Part shown: positions 6,029-9,462 of the stretch, piece after piece
How the letters are laid out: every line of letters starts with the position of its first letter
Numbering within the stretch: position 1 is the stretch's first letter
From: an uncultured Bacilli bacterium
GTDB lineage: Bacteria; Bacillota_I; Bacilli_A; RF39; UBA660
Assembly (NCBI GenBank): GCA_934090595.1
Contig: CAKOJO010000043.1
Location: 1 to 9,462, forward strand
DNA length: 9,462 bases
Direction of reading: 5' to 3'
Position numbers and translations under genes: made by a program
Notes under the pieces: model-generated
What the model was told of the DNA's origin: nothing
Seen by the model: the letters and a program-made list of their open reading frames with translations, nothing else
The model's database searches: none

Positions 6029-7531
6029 GCATATAACAACCTAGGTAAATCAAAAATTAAAAACTTAAAAGTATCGATGAATGGCAAAGAGTTTAAAAAT
6101 ACCTGGTGGAATACGAATAAAACATTCGAAGAAAAGAAATATAAAAGTGGTATTAATAAAACAGATACTGGAGTAGAGCTTTGCTTTGGTATATCAGAAT
6201 ATGGTTATAATACTTATACATTTACTTACGATATAACTAACTTTGTTGTAAATACTACTGATTATCAAATGATATATTGGGATCTTCTTCATCAAAGCTT
6301 TAATAGTTATCAAATTACTATCTATAGTGACTTTAAATACAAAGACATCCTTTTAAGAGGATATGGTAATTATGGAGGACTAATTAATCTAAAAGATGGA
6401 AAGATAATACTTAGTAATTCAAAAGGACTAAAAACAAATGAATACATGGTTCTATTAGCAAGATTTAATAAGAATACTTTTAAAGCAAAAGCAAAACTAA
6501 ATGAAGACTTTAATACTTATTACAATATGGCTGAAAATGGTGCGATAAAGTATGAGACAAAACAAGAAAATAAAGTAATAGAAAAAATTAAAAAGATAAC
6601 TTCTAGTGATAAATTCATAATAGCTAATATATATTTATTCTTTATAGTTATTATAACAATTCTAGTAGTATTAATCATAAAAGAAAAGAAAAATAATAGT
6701 TATTATAATAAAGAATTAGATATAGTACATGAACCAAAGTTTAAATACTATAGAGATATACCATGTAATAAAGATTTATATAAAATATATTACATATCTT
6801 ATAGATACTTAAGAACAAGAGGAAATAACTTACTTGGTGCAATTATGTTAAAATGGATTCTCTACAATAATATAATAATTACTAAAGAAAGTATAATATT
6901 TAATAATAAAAATAATATAATAAATCAATATGAAAATGATTTATACGATATGTTTAACAGAATAAATGGTAACACTTTATCGCTTAAAGAACTAAAGAAA
7001 TGGTATAAATCTAATTATAGAAATAGTAATTATATACTTACTTCAATATATAATAAAGAAAAAGATGAAATATCTTACTATGTAAAAAAAACATATCCAA
7101 ATATTAACTCATTAGAACAATTAAATCTAATGACAAATAACTATCTAGTCGAAGATACAGATAAACTAAGAGGTTTGTATAATTATTTGAATGATTTTTC
7201 TAGAATACATGAAAAAATGCCGATTGAAGTACATCTATGGAAAGAATACTTGATAATTGCTCAAATATTTGGTTTAGCAAATAAAGTTAAAAAAGAATTT
7301 AAATTTCTATATCCTGACCTAGATACAGAAAATATATTTAAAAGTATCGATATATTTGAAATAATACTAGATTCATTATTCGATATAGAGTATAATGATA
7401 ATGTAACAAAAACTAGTGGTAGTATATTAAAGGACCTATCAGATGCTATATTAAATGATTCGTCAAGTTCTCACTCTTCAGGTGGAGGAGGATCAGGATC
7501 ATTTGGAAGTGGTTCTGGTGGTTCAAGATAA
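5855..7531 (+). CDS. DUF2207 family membrane protein, paralogue B
   Basis: This second tandem DUF2207 protein has 558 residues. The signal peptide is 1-22 (VNA before the likely cut), and the extracellular domain spans about 23-245. One span covers about 254-275, flanked by Lys residues (KEKK) on the cytoplasmic side. The cytoplasmic part carries KYYRDIPCNKDL (297-308) and MPIEVHLWKEYLIIAQIFGLA (455-475). The tail from about 536 is Ser/Gly-rich but shorter in Gly than its neighbours, ending GGSR. The first 58 residues are nearly identical to paralogue A (three differences), while the rest is only moderately similar, so the 5' end looks homogenised. The ATG overlaps the previous stop in TAATG, which suggests translational coupling. 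The cytoplasmic part is unusually rich in Asn, Tyr and Ile codons, in line with AT drift. Confidence 0.9.
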   Translation: MKKLKYLLFTFIFFFLTLNVNAESFDKNTMDIYIDNSGDAHITEVWTGYFDKNTELYKAYNNLGKSKIKNLKVSMNGKEFKNTWWNTNKTFEEKKYKSGINKTDTGVELCFGISEYGYNTYTFTYDITNFVVNTTDYQMIYWDLLHQSFNSYQITIYSDFKYKDILLRGYGNYGGLINLKDGKIILSNSKGLKTNEYMVLLARFNKNTFKAKAKLNEDFNTYYNMAENGAIKYETKQENKVIEKIKKITSSDKFIIANIYLFFIVIITILVVLIIKEKKNNSYYNKELDIVHEPKFKYYRDIPCNKDLYKIYYISYRYLRTRGNNLLGAIMLKWILYNNIIITKESIIFNNKNNIINQYENDLYDMFNRINGNTLSLKELKKWYKSNYRNSNYILTSIYNKEKDEISYYVKKTYPNINSLEQLNLMTNNYLVEDTDKLRGLYNYLNDFSRIHEKMPIEVHLWKEYLIIAQIFGLANKVKKEFKFLYPDLDTENIFKSIDIFEIILDSLFDIEYNDNVTKTSGSILKDLSDAILNDSSSSHSSGGGGSGSFGSGSGGSR

Positions 7532-7542
7532 GGAGGAGTTTT

Positions 7543-9183
7543 ATGAAAAAATTAAAATATTTGTTACTTGTTTTATTCTTATTTCCACTTTCCGTTTATG
7601 CGGATGATATTTATAGTAGAAATATGGATATTTATATTACAAAAGAAGGGACTGCTAACGTTACTGAAACATGGGATGTAAAAGCAGACTCTGGTAGTGA
7701 ATGGTACACTACATTTAAAAATATGGGAAATACCACTATTAGTAATTATAAAGTACTAATGGATGGCAAAGAAATGACTAGTTTAAATAACTGGGATGTA
7801 AGTGCTAGTCTAAGTCAAAAAAGTGGTAAATATGGTATAAATTACCTTGAGGATGGATTAGAATTATGTTTTGGAAAAGGAGACTTTAAAAGACATAAGT
7901 TTACTGTGACATATGATATAAATAATATTATATTCAATGTATCAGGTGCTCAAGTATTATATAATACGTTTATACCAAAAACTAGCGCTGATTACTTTGA
8001 TATTAAAATAAAAAGTTATTATAATTTTCCAGATGACTTAGCAGTATGGGGTTATGGTTATAAGGGATATGCTTATGTAAAAGATGGATATGTAGAACTT
8101 ACTACAGATTACGGGCTTAGTAATCAGTATGTAGTGGCATTAATTAAGTTTCCACTTAATACATTTAATACTAGTAATAGTTATGATTACTTTACATCAT
8201 TTGATGATGTATCAAACAAAGCCAAAGAAGGTTCATTTGAATATGATTATGACAATGATGACTCTATAGATCTTTCTTGGATTTATGACTTCATAATCTT
8301 TATAGTTATGGTGTTAATAATACTTCTTCCTATTCTATTAGCAATATTCGGAGGTAAAAAATATCTATTCAAGGACAATAAAACAATACCGAAAGATGTA
8401 AACTATTTTAGAGATATACCATGTAATAAAGATCTAAAAAAAGCATATTATTTAGCTAGTAAAAACTATCTATTAAAAAGAAATACTAATCTTTTAGGAT
8501 GCTATCTTCTTAAATGGATAAAAGAAGGAATAGTTACTACTAACAAAAATGGTAAAAATAGTGTTATTATATTTGATCCTCTAAAAAAGCCGACTGATTT
8601 AGATGAATTAGGTATGTTTAATATGATGTATGAAGCAAGTCAAGATGGTGTTTTAGAAAAAAATGAGTTTAAATCATATTGTAATAAACACTATGAAAAA
8701 GTTCTAGGACACTTTGATAAAGTATTAAAGAATGAAGAAGATAATTTAATTAGCAATAATAATATTACAGTACTTAATAAAAAGAAGTTCTTATTCACAA
8801 AGACTTATTGTATATTTGATGATAGTATATATAATGATGTAATATGCTTAAAAGGACTTAAAAAATACTTCAAAGACTTTACTAGAATGTATGAAAAAAT
8901 GCCAATTGAAGTACATCTATGGCAAGATTACTTAATATTTGCTCAATTATTTGGTATGGCAGATAAAGTAGCAAAAGAGTTTAAGAACTTATATCCAGAT
9001 GTAATTACAGATGATATGTATAATGACATTCTACTTATGAATATGTTTTATACAACAGGAATATCAAGTGCAAATTCTGCTAAAAGTGCTGCTGAAATGT
9101 ACTCATCTGGAGGAGGCGGATTCTCTTCAGGTGGCGGAGGAGGAGGTTCCTTCGGTGGAGGAGGCTCTTCTGGAGGAAGATAA
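7543..9183 (+). CDS. DUF2207 family membrane protein, paralogue C
   Basis: This third tandem DUF2207 protein has 546 residues. The signal peptide is 1-20 (VYA before the likely cut). The extracellular domain spans about 21-240 and ends in an acidic stretch (DYDNDD, 235-240). One span covers about 249-269, followed by GGKK. The cytoplasmic part has NYFRDIPCNKDL (287-298) and MPIEVHLWQDYLIFAQLFGMA (453-473). The tail from about 521 is the most Gly-rich of the three and ends SSGGR. It is the most distant paralogue at its N terminus but resembles A in the cytoplasmic half. The SD AAGGAGGAG (7530-7538) overlaps the stop of paralogue B, and the ATG follows at 7543. I see no plus-strand intrinsic terminator directly after it. 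The first good one is at 9285-9322. Confidence 0.9.
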   Translation: MKKLKYLLLVLFLFPLSVYADDIYSRNMDIYITKEGTANVTETWDVKADSGSEWYTTFKNMGNTTISNYKVLMDGKEMTSLNNWDVSASLSQKSGKYGINYLEDGLELCFGKGDFKRHKFTVTYDINNIIFNVSGAQVLYNTFIPKTSADYFDIKIKSYYNFPDDLAVWGYGYKGYAYVKDGYVELTTDYGLSNQYVVALIKFPLNTFNTSNSYDYFTSFDDVSNKAKEGSFEYDYDNDDSIDLSWIYDFIIFIVMVLIILLPILLAIFGGKKYLFKDNKTIPKDVNYFRDIPCNKDLKKAYYLASKNYLLKRNTNLLGCYLLKWIKEGIVTTNKNGKNSVIIFDPLKKPTDLDELGMFNMMYEASQDGVLEKNEFKSYCNKHYEKVLGHFDKVLKNEEDNLISNNNITVLNKKKFLFTKTYCIFDDSIYNDVICLKGLKKYFKDFTRMYEKMPIEVHLWQDYLIFAQLFGMADKVAKEFKNLYPDVITDDMYNDILLMNMFYTTGISSANSAKSAAEMYSSGGGGFSSGGGGGGSFGGGGSSGGR

Positions 9184-9184
9184 C

Positions 9185-9207
9185 AAAAAAACAAGTAAAA
9201 CACTTGT
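9185..9207 (-). terminator. Intrinsic terminator of the minus-strand toxin-like transcript
   Basis: On the minus strand, ACAAGT (9207-9202) pairs with ACTTGT (9196-9191) across a 5-base loop. A run of seven U follows, read from 9191 to 9185. On the plus strand the same hairpin has no U tract, so it acts for the minus strand only. A second, weaker minus-strand hairpin (arms 9227-9223 and 9217-9213) precedes it. Confidence 0.7.
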
Positions 9208-9232
9208 ATAAAACTACAAAAAGTAGTATATT
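9204..9232 (+). promoter_or_regulatory. SigA-like promoter of the putative antisense RNA
   Basis: TTGTAT (9204-9209) and TATATT (9227-9232) are spaced by 17 bp. The -35 box is weak (TTG matched); the -10 box matches 5 of 6. The predicted start is near G9239, directly before a run of structured sequence that ends in a strong terminator. AT-rich DNA gives chance -10 boxes, so the spacing and position matter more than the boxes. Confidence 0.5.
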
Positions 9233-9241
9233 ATATATGAA

Positions 9242-9252
9242 GAAGCACGTTT
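9242..9252 (+). repeat. Short direct repeat, copy 1 (GAAGC-ACGTTT)
   Basis: GAAGCACGTTT at 9242-9252 recurs as GAAGCGACGTTT at 9282-9293 and, in shortened form, as GAAGCCGACG at 9450-9459. All are in the same orientation on the plus strand. Copies 1 and 2 lie in the putative antisense RNA. Copy 3 is transcribed in the opposite sense in the peptide mRNA leader. Confidence 0.55.
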
Positions 9253-9281
9253 GCTATGAACGTCAGCTTCAATTGTGTTTT

Positions 9282-9293
9282 GAAGCGACGTTT
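9282..9293 (+). repeat. Short direct repeat, copy 2 (GAAGCGACGTTT)
   Basis: This copy overlaps the 5' arm of the terminator stem and is the best match to the copy in the peptide mRNA leader (9450-9459), with a single inserted base. Confidence 0.55.
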
Positions 9294-9322
9294 CCCTATA
9301 TTAGAGAGACGTCGCATTTTTT
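9285..9322 (+). terminator. Strong intrinsic terminator of the antisense RNA and the DUF2207 operon
   Basis: GCGACGT (9285-9291) pairs perfectly with ACGTCGC (9309-9315). The stem extends inward (9292-9297 with 9303-9308) with one mismatch and a small AT loop. A T run follows at 9317-9322. It is the only G+C-rich hairpin in this gap and the first plus-strand terminator after paralogue C. Confidence 0.85.
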
Positions 9323-9336
9323 ATTAATTAAAACAC

Positions 9337-9417
9337 TTATATTAATCTATAGATGATAATTAATAAGAAAAGGATGATAATAAGCAAGATGAAAATCAAG
9401 TCGTTCTTTCTACTCAT
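9337..9417 (-). CDS. 26-residue hydrophobic peptide, type I toxin candidate
   Basis: A minus-strand ORF of 26 residues starts MSRKND, then has an almost unbroken Leu/Ile/Phe stretch (residues 7-22) and ends YRLI. This is a single membrane helix with a positively charged N terminus. The start is well fixed: an in-frame TGA lies 9 bases upstream, and the SD GAGGTGAT (9430-9423) sits 5 bases before the ATG. That SD is among the best in the window. Short membrane peptides with very strong SDs, structured 5' leaders, long 3' UTRs and an overlapping antisense RNA are the hallmark of type I toxins. I do not recognise it as Fst, TxpA, BsrG, Ibs, ShoB or TisB; the length resembles the short enterobacterial ones. 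Its promoter lies beyond the window. A benign small membrane protein remains possible. Confidence 0.6.
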   Translation of the reverse strand: MSRKNDLIFILLIIILFLLIIIYRLI

Positions 9418-9422
9418 TACAC

Positions 9423-9453
9423 ATCACCTCGCTTTCTTGAAAAAATAGCGAAG
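9423..9453 (-). promoter_or_regulatory. SD-sequestering hairpin in the peptide mRNA leader
   Basis: In the minus-strand RNA, CUUCGCU (9453-9447) pairs with AGCGAGG (9433-9427), a 7-bp stem including one G-U pair. Four further inner pairs are possible across a mismatch. The 3' arm takes up GAGG, the first half of the SD GAGGTGAT. Such leaders delay toxin translation in several known type I systems. The pairing is seen; its effect is inferred. Confidence 0.5.
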
Positions 9454-9459
9454 CCGACG
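9450..9459 (+). repeat. Short direct repeat, copy 3 (GAAGCCGACG), in the peptide mRNA leader
   Basis: Transcribed on the minus strand, this copy is complementary to copy 2 of the putative antisense RNA over 9 pairs with one bulged base. It overlaps the 5' arm of the SD-sequestering hairpin. Confidence 0.4.
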
Positions 9460-9462
9460 CCC

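Larger units (their letters stand above)
9239..9322 (+). ncRNA. Putative antisense RNA, antitoxin candidate
   Basis: A short RNA of about 84 nt is predicted between the promoter at 9204-9232 and a terminator at 9285-9322. Hairpin 1 has GAAGC (9242-9246) with GCTTC (9266-9270) and ACGTT (9247-9251) with AACGT (9259-9263), a 7-base loop and a two-base bulge. Hairpin 2 is the terminator. It is fully complementary to the 3' UTR of the minus-strand peptide gene (9337-9417). Antisense RNAs placed over the toxin mRNA 3' region are known from the Bacillus TxpA/RatA and BsrG/SR4 type I systems. No plus-strand gene follows inside the window, which argues against a riboswitch for a neighbour. It could also simply be the 3' end of the DUF2207 operon mRNA. 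Confidence 0.5.

Noticed and set aside
9213..9227. ACTAC/GTAGT hairpin as a plus-strand terminator for paralogue C
   Set aside because: There is no U tract on the plus strand after it, and it falls in the spacer of the antisense promoter. It may assist minus-strand termination only.
9239..9322. Known metabolite riboswitch
   Set aside because: I recognise no conserved aptamer core, and no plus-strand gene follows within the window; the overlapping peptide mRNA explains the position better.
1..9462. Mobile element, CRISPR array, tRNA or rRNA genes
   Set aside because: I see no transposase, terminal inverted repeats, regularly spaced repeats or tRNA/rRNA-like sequence; the only long repeat is the shared 5' end of two paralogues.

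Overview
The window comes from a very AT-rich, low-G+C Gram-positive bacterium (Bacillota, probably class Bacilli or Erysipelotrichia-like). Support comes from a T-box leader ahead of glycyl-tRNA synthetase, purine-rich Shine-Dalgarno (SD) sites before nearly every gene, SigA-type promoters with extended -10 boxes, and a gene for the spore protein SspI. SspI makes it a spore-former or a recent descendant of one. A gut-type lineage is likely, but I cannot fix the genus from sequence alone. No insertion sequence, phage gene, tRNA, rRNA or CRISPR array is visible.

Layout. Positions 1-195 hold a promoter and an unusually short T-box leader. They drive glyS (196-1554, glycyl-tRNA synthetase). A strong extended -10 promoter then starts two tandem, divergent sigma-70-like genes (1624-2487 and 2503-3294). 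These converge on sspI (3302-3514, minus strand) at a shared bidirectional terminator that contains the sspI stop codon. The sspI-lemA gap carries back-to-back promoters: a SigG-like one for sspI and a SigA one for lemA.

From 3621 to 9183 lies an envelope operon: lemA (3621-4175), an intrinsic terminator that probably attenuates rather than ends transcription, and three tandem paralogues of the DUF2207 membrane family (4209-5855, 5855-7531, 7543-9183). Each paralogue has a signal peptide, an extracellular domain, one membrane span, a cytoplasmic domain and a Gly/Ser-rich tail ending in Arg. LemA and DUF2207 proteins often occur together. Here the partner is triplicated, and the first two copies are almost identical over their first 58 residues but diverge afterwards.

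The most interesting part is the apparently empty end (9184-9462). On the minus strand it encodes a 26-residue hydrophobic peptide (9337-9417) with a near-perfect SD. The SD is partly locked in a 5' hairpin, and a long structured 3' UTR ends in an intrinsic terminator at 9185-9207. Inside that 3' UTR, on the plus strand, sit a SigA-like promoter (9204-9232) and a roughly 84-nt RNA with its own strong terminator (9239-9322). This is the layout of a type I toxin-antitoxin module with an antisense RNA. A short element recurs in the same plus-strand orientation at 9242, 9282 and 9450, which recalls the direct repeats of the Fst/par systems. The peptide does not resemble any type I toxin I can recall. 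Everything about this module is inferred from sequence layout.
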